Shown here piece after piece: positions 1 through 11,300 of a stretch of 64,000 nt of DNA (position 1 is its first letter; the number at the start of each line of letters is the position of its first letter). The position numbers and the translations under genes were made by a program. Source of the stretch: Zeus faber (taxonomy: Eukaryota; Chordata; Actinopteri; Zeiformes; Zeidae). The DNA is taken from positions 4,467,022 to 4,531,021 of the forward strand of contig OY482853.1 of NCBI GenBank assembly GCA_960531495.1, written 5' to 3'. The notes under the pieces were generated by a model that was not told the origin of the DNA, did no database searches, and saw only the letters and a program-made list of their open reading frames with translations.

Positions 1-237
1 TGTGGATCCCAGATGTCAAACCCAAACCGTGCAACATAAATAAGGCTCATTTTAAAGCATCTACGAGTTGTTTGTCAGAATTGGACAAATTAGGTTTATA
101 ACTTAATGAATGGTTTTCATCAGTATAATCACAATCTCCAGCATAGAATATGCAGTTTAACTGGGTGCCATGGGTGTGTCCCCCCCCCAAGACTGAGAAA
201 AATAAAACCCACAAGCATTTGAAAAATATACATCACA

Positions 238-243
238 TTTATT
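238..243 (-). promoter_or_regulatory. cntn5: poly(A) signal AATAAA for cntn5
   Basis: On the minus strand this reads AATAAA. It is the first canonical hexamer after the stop codon and lies about 905 nt past it. The G-rich stretch seen on the minus strand at 181-188 could act as a downstream element. Confidence 0.6.
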
Positions 244-905
244 TGTACAGACACCGTTAGTGTGTACAGTCTCTGGGCCGCCTAGCTCCGTACATCCAGC
301 CGTCTATAGAACCATAGAATCACCACGCGCCTTCCCTATCAAAAAACAGAAACTTTGACGTACTGCAGACACACCACTCGTTTGTTTTTCGCTTTTTTTC
401 TTCTTTTTCTTAATTTTCTCTAAAGGTAACACAATGTACAAAAGAATCAATTCCGGAAATAGTACCATTAAACAGTACCATTAAAAAAAACATTATTTCT
501 GCTCCTCTTCGACGTGAGAATAAGAAAACAATGCACTTATCTCTACCGAGCTCGTCGCTTGTTAGGCAGCCAAGGGGTTAAATGATGCAGATCAAGAAAA
601 GACAAAAAGCCAAAAGAGAAGAAAGGTGGTCCAGGTATCATCCACGGTCCGTAGAACTTTCTGTAAGGTTTCTGACGCCGGCCTGTAGGACTGAAGGTCC
701 CACGGACGATGGAAATAAAACAATAAAACTCTCATGAAAATCCACACAACGTACAGAACGGTACAACACTACAGGGATGTCGCAAAGAGCGAAAGAAAAG
801 GAAAAGAAAGGTCGGGAGGTTTCCCAAAACTGGAAACGGAAAGGAAGAAACATCGTAAAACGCTGACATGTTGATTGGTGGATGTGAAGCCCTGCCCACC
901 CAGCT

Positions 906-1077
906 CGGGCCCTTCCCAGGTCGAGTCCTCCCTGGCTGGCACCCTTCCATGGATGAGTCCTTCCAGGCTGGGGGTCCCGCCATATTGGTGTCCTCCCTAG
1001 ATAGATCCTTCCAGGATGGGTCCTTCCAGGTCGGGTCCTTCCATGTTGGGGTCCTTCCAGGTCGGGTCCTTCCAGTA
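906..1077. repeat. 15-bp minisatellite in the cntn5 3' UTR
   Basis: Tandem units of the type TCCTTCCAGGTCGGG, clean at 1006-1077 and degenerate at 906-1005. It creates open frames on both strands (rich in Gly/Arg/Thr or Pro/Ser) that are repeat artefacts. Confidence 0.85.
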
Positions 1078-1148
1078 TTGGTAAGGCCAAGAGCAAAGCG
1101 ACGGTCCGGTGGGATGAGGGAGCGGGCCGCTCCGTCCGTTGAGGTTCC

Positions 1149-1252
1149 TCACCAGGACGCTAAAGGCACCAGAGCGGCCAGGAGCAGCGCAGTGCATGCT
1201 GGGAAATGTGTCCGCTGATGCACGGAACACTGGCTGCTTTTTGCACGAACAC
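1149..1252 (-). CDS. cntn5: cntn5 terminal exon: linker, GPI-attachment signal and stop
   Basis: The acceptor is TTTGCTGCAG (1253 side). Two bases complete Gly, then 33 codons and TGA (1149-1151) follow. The peptide begins [20 protein letters not shown] and ends [13 protein letters not shown]. The short hydrophilic spacer followed by a leucine/alanine-rich hydrophobic end with no cytosolic tail is the expected GPI-anchor signal of contactins. The final SW matches the end of human CNTN5 as I remember it. The linker itself is poorly conserved, so identity rests on phase, position and the tail. Confidence 0.87.
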
Positions 1253-1755
1253 CTGCAGCAAAGAAAGAAAAGTGTTTTTATTGTGGATAGATGCGAAGCT
1301 GGTCCCATTAAGGACTAGATGAGGAATTGATTTGCTCAGTTGTTTGTTTGGGGAGAGAGTGGGAGCCGTGTGAGGAGAAGCTGCTCTTTGTTAAAGAAAA
1401 GAGAGAGGGGGGATGATAGATGGAGCACAAGGACGGGTGAACAATGCTTTTCAGGGTTTTTTAGTCCTGAACGGAGAAGCAGGAAGACACCACGTCTCAG
1501 ATTTTCCACAATTACCCACAATGTTGAAATTTTCTTTGTTTGTTTACAATGAAAATCTGTAGATATTCATTGTAAACAAACAACGTTGTTTAAATGATTT
1601 AAAGATCATTTAAACATTGTGTGTCCTTGGGCCCCACGTTGAGACCATTAACATGAGGTCCGGGGACCCACAAGGGTCCTTTAAGAGGTTCCAAGGGGTC
1701 CCAGCTAGATGATAAATAGTTCAACTCAATATATATATATATATATATTGAGTTG

Positions 1756-1811
<56 letters not shown>

Positions 1812-2743
1812 GTATATATACACACACATTTATATTTTTTATACACACACTTTATATTTTTAGCAACTTTGACTTTGACTCATTTAACTCAACTTGTATG
1901 TATAATCAGAGGGTCAGCACTGAATCCTGGGCTGAGGGTGCTGGGGATCTGTCTTTACAGAGAATTGCAATAGCGAGCGTGCTTTTTTTTGGAAAAAAAA
2001 AAATTCTTCGTCTGTGGTTTAATCGGTTATGTCGAAGTTTCCCTTTGAGAAATTTGGGTTCTGACGTCATGTGGTCTAATGTATTCTAACGTAATGATAT
2101 CTGCTTGAATCTAATCCTAAACTATACGAGAATGAACATAACCTCACCCTGTTCAATCTAACCCTAATCAAATTCTTACCTATCCTCATGTTATATGATC
2201 CCAATCCAACCTTTGCCAAACAAAAGGATTTTGTCATATTTCAAGGTTAATCAGTGTTCTTTCCGACCCTTCCTGTCTGGAGCTCCATGGGGCAGTCAGA
2301 CCCCTGGCCCTGGTTACTAGATATGGAAAACAGAGCGCACACGCTGCTCGTCCTGTTGCTTGCAAGTTAAACGGCGGTTTCGGCTGCGCGGGGGCGCTAA
2401 TTAAAAGCAAATTATCAAAAGAAAACTTGGCTCCTTGAAACAGCTGCGGAGACTCCATTAACGGAGGAAGAAGAGATGGGAACGCGGCGGAAAGAGAAAT
2501 GACTTCCAGAGCTCAGGTAATGGAGCGAGCGACTCCAACTAAGGCAAAAGACACACCACATAAAATTAAAATATAGAATACATATAAAACCAAAGTCAAA
2601 ATATCTCTGGAGGCATCCTCACAAGACACGCCGCTACGCGTGGATTTAAAAGTGAACATTTTATGCAACAATGTTTTATGGAACTAATTTGAGAATTATT
2701 TAAAGAATAGCTGAGTAGTTTCAGGCTTAGTTTTGCTTCTTTC

Positions 2744-2784
<41 letters not shown>

Positions 2785-3026
2785 ATTATTATTGTTGTTT
2801 TTATTTTATTATTATTATTATAATAATTATTATTATTATTATTTTTATTATTATTATTATTATTCTATTCATGTAAAAAACCTTGAGTTACAAGTTGTCT
2901 ATGGAAGGTTATTATTATACTTATTACTATTATTATCATTATCATTATATTATCAACCCTAACCCTAACTAATAATTATTATTACAGCTATCATCATAAT
3001 TAACATAATAATAATAATAATAATGA

Positions 3027-3057
<31 letters not shown>

Positions 3058-6000
3058 AAGAAGAAGAAGAAGAAGAAGAAGAAGAAGAAGAAGAAGAAGA
3101 AGAAGAAGAAGAAGAATACTTCTACTCATAATAATAATATTAATAATCATCATTATTATTATCCTCCAATCAGGTAAGGCCCTGTTGCCCTGAATTCATC
3201 CTTGGCGTCCCTCTAAGCAGACCGTGGACCCCCGGTTGGGAACCCCTCCCCGCTCACCAGAGGAGGTGACGACCCGGACCTGAGAGCTCAGTGCCCCCTC
3301 GCCGCCCTCGCTCAGCACTCGGACCTCCAGGATGTAGGTGCCTCCCTCGGGCAAGAACAGCACGGTGGAGGGGTTGATGGTCCTGGTCACCTGGCTGTGG
3401 CCCCGCCCGTCCTGACGGAGTAGCACCTACAGGGGCCGCACCAGCATGTTTAGTATGTTTGACCAGCGCTGAATCCTGGACTGAGGGTGTTTGGGATTCA
3501 AACAGGATCCTGGGTGAATCCTCATGCTTTTATTTTGAAAAAACAGCATCTTAATCTGTGCTTTAATCTGTTATGTTGAAGTTTCCCCTTGAAAAATTGA
3601 GGGCTAAGATGTAAGGTAACCTGCTTTGATGTCATGGTTTCCAAATTAAACCTAATGTAACCTAACCCTAACCACTAATTCAATCTAATCCTAATCTTTA
3701 CCTCACTGTATTTAATATAACCGAAACTAACCCGTACCTAATTAAACCTAAAATAAACTAACTCATGCCTAATTAGACCTAACCTGAATGAACCCGTACC
3801 AAATTAAACCTAATCTAAACTAACCCATTCCTAAATAAACCTAACATATACTAACTCTTACCAAATTAAACCTAATCTAAACGAAGCCATACCTAATTAA
3901 ATCTAACATTTACAAACACAAACCTAATTAAACCTAACATATACTAACCCATACCTAATTAAACCTAACCTAAACTAACTCATGCCTAATTCAACCTAAC
4001 ATTTATTAACACAAACCTAATTAAACCTAACTTAAACTAACTCATGCCTAATTCAACCTAACCTGAAACAACCCATACCTAATTAAACGTAAGCTTAATT
4101 AACCCATACTTAATTAAACCTAACCTAAACTAACCCATAGCTCATTAAACCTAATCAGTATTAATGAACCCCTCACCCTAACCCTTATTTAATTAAATGG
4201 AACCTAACTTTATTTGCTACGGGTTAATCTAATCTATACCTCATTTAATTTTACCAAAACAAATGTGTAGTTAAAGCTCGGCTGAATTAACTTGCCTTAT
4301 TGAACCCAACCCTAATCTAATTGAATGGAACAGGACCCCAATCTAACCTCAGTGCATCCATCCCAACCCTCACCTCATCTCATCTGACCACGCCCGCAGC
4401 AGCATCCTCACCATGTAGCCGATGACGTCCGACTCGTTGACCTTTGACCTGACCGGGTCCCAGGTCAGGGTGACGTTGTTTCCTTCCTGGATCCACACCA
4501 GGTTCCTGGGCGGCTGGGCTGGAGCTGAGGGGGGTCAGGGGTCAGAGGTCAAACAGGGTCACCTTCTGTCCTTATGATAAATGAAGGTTCATCATAATAA
4601 TAATAAAGTGGTTTACGGCGGACCAACTGCCCAAATTTGACTGGCCAAAATAAAATCCTTAAAAAAGTCAGATGATTGTCAAAATAAGATAAAAGTATTT
4701 TTGACATATATGTCAACTTTTTGTTGTTATTCATTGAATTTTCTTCAGGTAAAATAAACTCTTTTTTTCAAAAGAGAACAGCTGAAGTTTGCTCTCCACT
4801 CTGAAAGAAGAACTTTCAAGACATTTTTCATAATTTTAGCGTTAGGTTTTGAGAACTGTTTTCAGATTCAACATCCCATTCTATCATTTAAGATACTTAT
4901 CTTCTTATTTAGAAAAGGAAAAAAAATCTTGCCAAGTTTTTGCACATAGCATTGACCTTATGTTTCTGCTCTTCCTAGACAAGCCCCTACACCAACCCTA
5001 CAATTTAATTTAATAGTTGTATTATTTTTATTATTTTATTATTTATTTAGTTTTACTTTTTATTCATTCATTTATTTTTTATTATAAACATTTTTGATCA
5101 ATTGATATTTTTTTATTTGTAATTGTTTTGCTCTTTTATTTTATTTATTTATTTATTCGGGTTTTAATTTAATTAGATTTTTTTTTTTTTTTATGTAAAC
5201 AGTGTATATACGTATACAAACAGTAAACAGTGTATAAAGTGCTTCACTCACGGGTCTTGCGGGTGTGGCCGCTGGCGGCGGCGCTGGCCGGGCCGGGCCC
5301 GATGCTGTTGAAGCCCCGGACGGTGACGTGGTAGAGCGTGTCGCCCTCCAGCGCCGACAGCACCATGGACGTCTCGTTCTTCACCGTCCGCCGCTTCTTC
5401 CCAGAATCCTCCTGCTCGGCGTCCGTCCAGTAGCTCACCTGGCGGGATGCAGCGCGGGAGAGGAACTAAATACTGGCTTACTGTATCTAAGTTCCGTTAT
5501 ACTCGTTTCCGTACTACAGTCTCCATACATTATATTCCGTTTAGGAGACTTTGGACATTCACTGCACTACATTTCAAAGCAAATATCTCTACTTTTGGCA
5601 GTTCACTTCTCACACAGCCAAGATTATTTATTTTAAAAGAAAATACCAGGATTTATATTTATTTACATCAAAATCAGGGACTGGATCTATCAAGCTGTTC
5701 ATATCCTTACCACCTTTTATAATCGTACTTTATTGTAAATCATAATGAAAATATGTATGAGCATTTAAAAAATCAACATTAGAACTTTATGAAGTATTAA
5801 ACTATTATTATTAGTAGTAGTAGTAGTAGTAGCAGTAGTAGTAGTAGTGGTATTATTATTATTACTATTATTATTATTCTTATTATTATTCTGCTTTATC
5901 AAGGTGCTGGCTGTGACAAGTACTTTTACTTTTAATACTATCAGTTACTTACATACTTTTACTGATGATTAGGTAGAAATGTCACTGTGGCACCTGTACT

Positions 6001-6152
6001 TTTTATTAAAGTAATGGAGTATTTGTGCTTTTACTGAACTAAAAGGTCTGAGTATTCTAACCACTGGATAAAATAATGAGCAAATGTGTGAAGCTCATGG
6101 TCAAACATTGTGTGTTGTGTGGACATCGACATAACTGGAACACACACACACA

Positions 6153-6217
<65 letters not shown>

Positions 6218-8306
6218 CGTATCCTCTGGGTCTTCCAGGCCCGGGGTTGGGAGATTTCCATGTGACCCTGATCTCGGAGGAGGAGACGCTGGACGCCTTG
6301 ACGTCAGACGGAGCTTCTCTGGGCTCTGAGGAGCAGGAAAATAACATTTTACAGAAAACCAGAAAAAAAACAGCATAAAAAACAGCAAAACCCGCCGGCT
6401 CCAATGGAATACCACTGTACTATACATTAACGACAGACCTTCAAATCTAATTTCCAACATGGTGCATATTTTATATGTACTGCTTAATATATTTAAGTAT
6501 ATTACTTGAGACCTTCAGTGATGTCTTTCAAAAAGATAAATAAAACCATTGCAATTATTGAACAAAACACAATTAAACAGGTACTTTTGGTAGATATAAA
6601 TAAGCAACATGACAAGATCATTAATTCACAGTTCAAGTTTAAACACGTTGGGCTTCATGCACCGTGCTTAAGTCGTCCGTACATACATTCCGCGAAAAAA
6701 AATTTGTGATCCGCCAATACCTTCTAACTTGTATTTGTTTTTACATTAGCAGAAAATTTATAATGTATTTAGAAATTTTGAACGATTCCCAGCGCCGGAC
6801 ACTATGGTGCGTTCAAAAAGCTCAGATTTTTCAGTCACGCACTTGTGTCTCTGACAGACCTGACTGGTGCCTGGCTGAACTTGAAAACAAAGACATGGTT
6901 TGTATCATTCTATTGAGATTAAACAGAATTTAAAATACAATTTCAGACTCAAAAAAATCTAAATGTTATTTTATTTGTGAAAACAGGGAAAAGGTGGATT
7001 CCACTGCTTTTTCTACACAGCATTTAAGACCAAGTCGAGATAAAAAGAAAATTAACTACTGTACTTATAGAGGTCAAAGCTGGACTACATTATAATCAAA
7101 AGCCTAAACAGCATTTCAAACCCTGTTCCAGATTTTGTGAAACCTTCATTGTATTTGTGGATGTTTGGGCGTGTTCAGTAATTCATAATGAACTGTTAGT
7201 GCTGTTTAACGTATTGAGAGCTGTATGTTCCTGCCGTGTTTCAGAATTTGCACACCCCTTATCCCGTCCAACCACTAAAGCTAACGACGGATGTGGAGGT
7301 GTTGCCCAAATGCTCTGAAAAATAAAAGTACTTAAAGATGAATTGAAATGCACTTAAGAAAGAATTAAAGTTTTTTTGATGGCAGCCACAGCTCCTGGTA
7401 TGAATATGACAAAACTATTACCAAATGTTATTAGTGTCTTAGAAACCACGATTAAGAGACAGGTCAAAGGTCAAAGTTCAGTCATCCATGAGAAATCCTG
7501 AATCAGCCGCTGACTCGGGCGTTACAATAAAACAAAAGTAGTGTTAGAGACGTAGTGGAGTAAGGAGAGGTCCTAGAAGCATGTGCGCGGTGCCTGTCCC
7601 GATCCCACTGACCTCCCTCGGCGGAGTACACGGTGACCACGGCGCTGAAGGGTCCGTCCCCCTTGTTGTTGTACACGCCAACCTTGACCTGGAAGGGCGT
7701 GAGCGGCGGGAAGGTCTCGTCGCGGTACTTGTAGGTGGTGGAGTCGGCCGACGTCACCATCTTCTCTTTCCAGCCGCGCGTCCCGTTGGCGCGGAAGGCC
7801 ACGATGTAGCCGAAGCCCTCGCCGTTCTGGAACTCCTCCGACACGGGCTGCACAGAGACAACACGTCAGCAAGCACTGCGGCCATTTTGAAGTGTTATAG
7901 CGAGTACAACATACTCATCACTCACAATCACTCACAATCACTCACTGTGTTTATATTATGATGATGACTATCACGATGATTACGACCAATGTGACTATGA
8001 CTAATATGACTTATGATTATTGTTATGATAATAACAATTATGATTATACTATTATTGTTATGATCATGGCTATTAATATGATTATGATTATTACTGTTAT
8101 TGTTATGCTAATGACCATTATGATTATACGGTTAGTGTTATGATCATGAATATGAATATGATTATGACTATGATTAGGACGATGGCTATTATTGTTATGA
8201 TTATTATCATAAGGACTATTGTGATTATGACTATTATTATTATTATTATTACTATAATTATTACTATTATTATTAGAATTATTATGATGACAGTTACTAT
8301 GATTTA

Positions 8307-8343
<37 letters not shown>

Positions 8344-11300
8344 ATTATAAGAATCATGAAGAACACATACAACCTGGGCTATTATTACTAAATAATAATA
8401 ATTATTATTATTATTATTTGTTATTATTATGGTTATAATAATCATTATTATTTATTGTATATCTGTGGGATTTATCTAGTTATTTTCTGTCAGATTGGAT
8501 AAATACATTTTTTACAGTGAAATACATTGAACAGAAAACAGTTAAATGTTGGCATTTTGTGATCTATTCTTAGTCTTATATGATTTATATGAAAAACTCC
8601 AAGTATAAGACATTTATCTAACATATAACACTTCATTAATCTTCATGAATTTAGAAACACAGAAGACTATTTTACATTTTTTTTGTTCATATATTTATTG
8701 TATTTCTTAATTGTATTTTTTATGTCTATTGTACTTCTTATCGTATTTTGTATTTCTTAATTATTAAAATTATTTTATTGTATTTATTTCCAAAAAAAGG
8801 ATCTTTCTTTTTTATGGAAAACCAAGAACAAGGCTCTCGAATGTATTTTTCCTCCCATTTTTTCAAAAGACTTTTCCTACCAGTAATGTACTTCCAGTGC
8901 TTACACCAAAAAGCTCCCGACAGTAATCTCTTTCCTTTGAAACAAATTAGCAGTAAATGCCGCGTACTTTTTAACACCACGCCTCGATGCTTCTGTTAAT
9001 TGGGATCAGCGGGCAGAGCCCCGTGCGCCCCGAGCGGGAGGTGAAGCTATTACCAGCCATGGGATTCCACATCTCTGAACACTGTGCACACATGTATCAG
9101 GTTCATATAGTATGTTAGAATACCTACTAATAATAATAATTATAATCATAGAATAACCTTTATTTGTACAGCACCGGTCATGACATGCAACTCAAAAACT
9201 GCTTTACATTAAGAGAAGGCCATCAAATGGCAAAACAGCAACAATAAAAGCAAAGCAAACAAGCGAAGCACATTTAATAACTAAATGATCAAACTAATAA
9301 AATCAATTAGAAACAGGGTGAGAATAAGCTAATAAAATAAAATATACAAAATTGCACTAAATAAAATACTCAAATTAAGCTAAATGCATTTAATAAAAAA
9401 GGTAAATATTATACTATATTATACATAATGGCCTTTTATTACTACCAACTAGTAAAAAAAACACTAACCCTAACTTCAGCAAAACAAGAGCAGCATAAAA
9501 TGGGTGTAAATGACCAGAGAATGACTGAATGACTAAAAAAGGACAGAATTTGTTTTTAAAATATGTTTTTTAAAGGTCACATTATGATGTGACCTATGAT
9601 GATGTGCTTCTAATATTCTTTTTTTTTTTTTTTTTGGGGGGGGGGGGGGGGGGGTTGGGATGATTTCTATTCAGATTACTTAAAGGTGCAGCATGTAGAA
9701 TTCACTGAACGGACGGCACAAATGGAGTATGTTTTGCTTTGTGTATAATCCCATAAAAAAAATAAGAATCGTGTTGGCGTTTCCTTAGAATGAGACATTT
9801 TTATCTACACAGGGAGTGGGTACGCTTCCACGGAGGCCGCCATGTTGCGCCGCCATGTTCCTACAGTAGCCCAGAAGGGACAAACCAAACGTAAACACGT
9901 CCTTGTCGTCGAACCTCCGTCACGTTAGCAGGCTCTCTATCCGCTGTTTGACCCCGCAAACGGAAAATAAAATATTTACCCCGCTGACGCGATCCCACGA
10001 TCAGATTTAATGTCTAGAATAAAATAGCTTTTGGGCATTTGCTCCGCTCATAACCACCGTAGCTCCTCCTACATCGTTGGAAAGGGAGTGGTGAGGGGAG
10101 GCTCATTTCGTTGCAATCTGCAAACTTACCGCTAGATGGCACTAGATTCTACACACTGCGTCTTTGAGCCGGAAGAACTAATTTCTGCCCGAGGGAGTGC
10201 AGCCCCTAAATGATTTGCCTCCATTTTGTTTTCCCCGCGCCTGCGTCCGTGTGCCAGCGTTAATAAAGATACAGTCAATCCCCGGTAATGAAAACAAATC
10301 CAATCCGGCTCCAATCGCTGTTTAACATCCTATTTCCAGTTCCGCCCCCCCCCCCCCGCCCCCCCGCCCCCCCCGCCCCCGCGCGGGGTTCGGTTTCGGC
10401 GGCGAAGTGTCTCAAACAGCTGCTCCGCCCTTAATCACATCAAATGCAATTTATTAAGAGAGCGAGGGTGAGGATCCAATTAGGATGCAAGCTCCGGGAA
10501 TTCACTCTCCGCTCAAAATCGGAGCAAACATAGACACCTGCGCGTCGCTATGTCACGCCGCGGTTCCAGAATGTTGGAGGCTGCGGCACCCGAAGGCGCC
10601 GTCGTCCGAGCGCTTGCCCCGCCTTGAAACCGTCTGACAGAAACTGATCTCGGTGACGGCCTAATTAGGAGGTTGATGGGCGCGTGGCGGAATTAGCTTC
10701 CGTCACGCTTATTATGCAACGGCGGTGAGGGCTTTAGAGCGGCGGTCATTAAGGTGCGGCGCAACCAGACGAGCTCGGCTGAGTTAGGACTAATTCTCCC
10801 GGCTGGGGGGGGGGGGTGGGCTCAGCGATGGTATGCTTGGGGGGACACCGCTAACGGTCCTCTCCGCCCGCGGCCAGCGGTGGAGGGAAGCCGTCCCTCG
10901 CTGCCGACTCTTATGACACGGATGAGCGACGCCGCGCCCACTGTTTGGTCCATCCATCCAGCTTAACGCCGCCGCCGCCCTCTGGACACGCAGACGACCG
11001 GAGGGGCGGAACTGCCGGGGGCCTGCATGCCCAGACCGCCAAGAAGGGGTGAACATCCCTTCACCGTCTACTCTAATATTCATTACCGCTGATTGGCGAC
11101 AAAGCGCTGTTTAATTTCCCAAAAGGCATTTAGCCGGAAAGAGGAGAACCGGGGAACCGGGGCGGGGCTGAAAATTCTTGAAATAGACCAGACGCCGCGT
11201 GCGAGGGAAGAAGCACCGGAGCAACTGGAGGAGCCACGGGCGGCTGGACGCTCACTGCACTTCAGTAATGGGGGTCGAACAAATACATAGCTTTTGGGTT

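Larger units (their letters stand above)
215..1148 (-). other. cntn5: cntn5 3' UTR
   Basis: This is the unspliced sequence after the TGA at 1149, down to an inferred cleavage point 10-30 nt past the only canonical AATAAA on this strand (238-243). Its start near the stop codon holds a TCCTTCCAGG-type minisatellite (906-1077). The middle (about 360-850) is A/T-rich without recognisable elements. The exact cleavage position is inferred. Confidence 0.65.
1253..3257 (-). other. cntn5: last cntn5 intron (2.0 kb)
   Basis: It holds three foldback sequences (1536-1760), a (TA)n tract to about 1805, a dispersed repeat with a CCTAA-rich tail (1895-2190), an (ATT)n tract (2745-2863) and an (AAG)n tract (3027-3116). 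A unique-looking stretch lies at 2200-2740. No further gene is visible. Confidence 0.8.

Noticed and set aside
3640..4330. True interstitial telomere (TTAGGG)n
   Set aside because: Only scattered CCCTAA words occur; the unit is AT-rich and variable, so it is called a degenerate array.
5265..5636. Plus-strand frame over the FNIII-3 exon
   Set aside because: Shadow of the GC-rich minus-strand exon; it continues into AT-rich intron without homology.
6057..6261. Frames of repeated Cys-Val over the (CA)n tract
   Set aside because: Read-through of the dinucleotide repeat past the donor at 6216.
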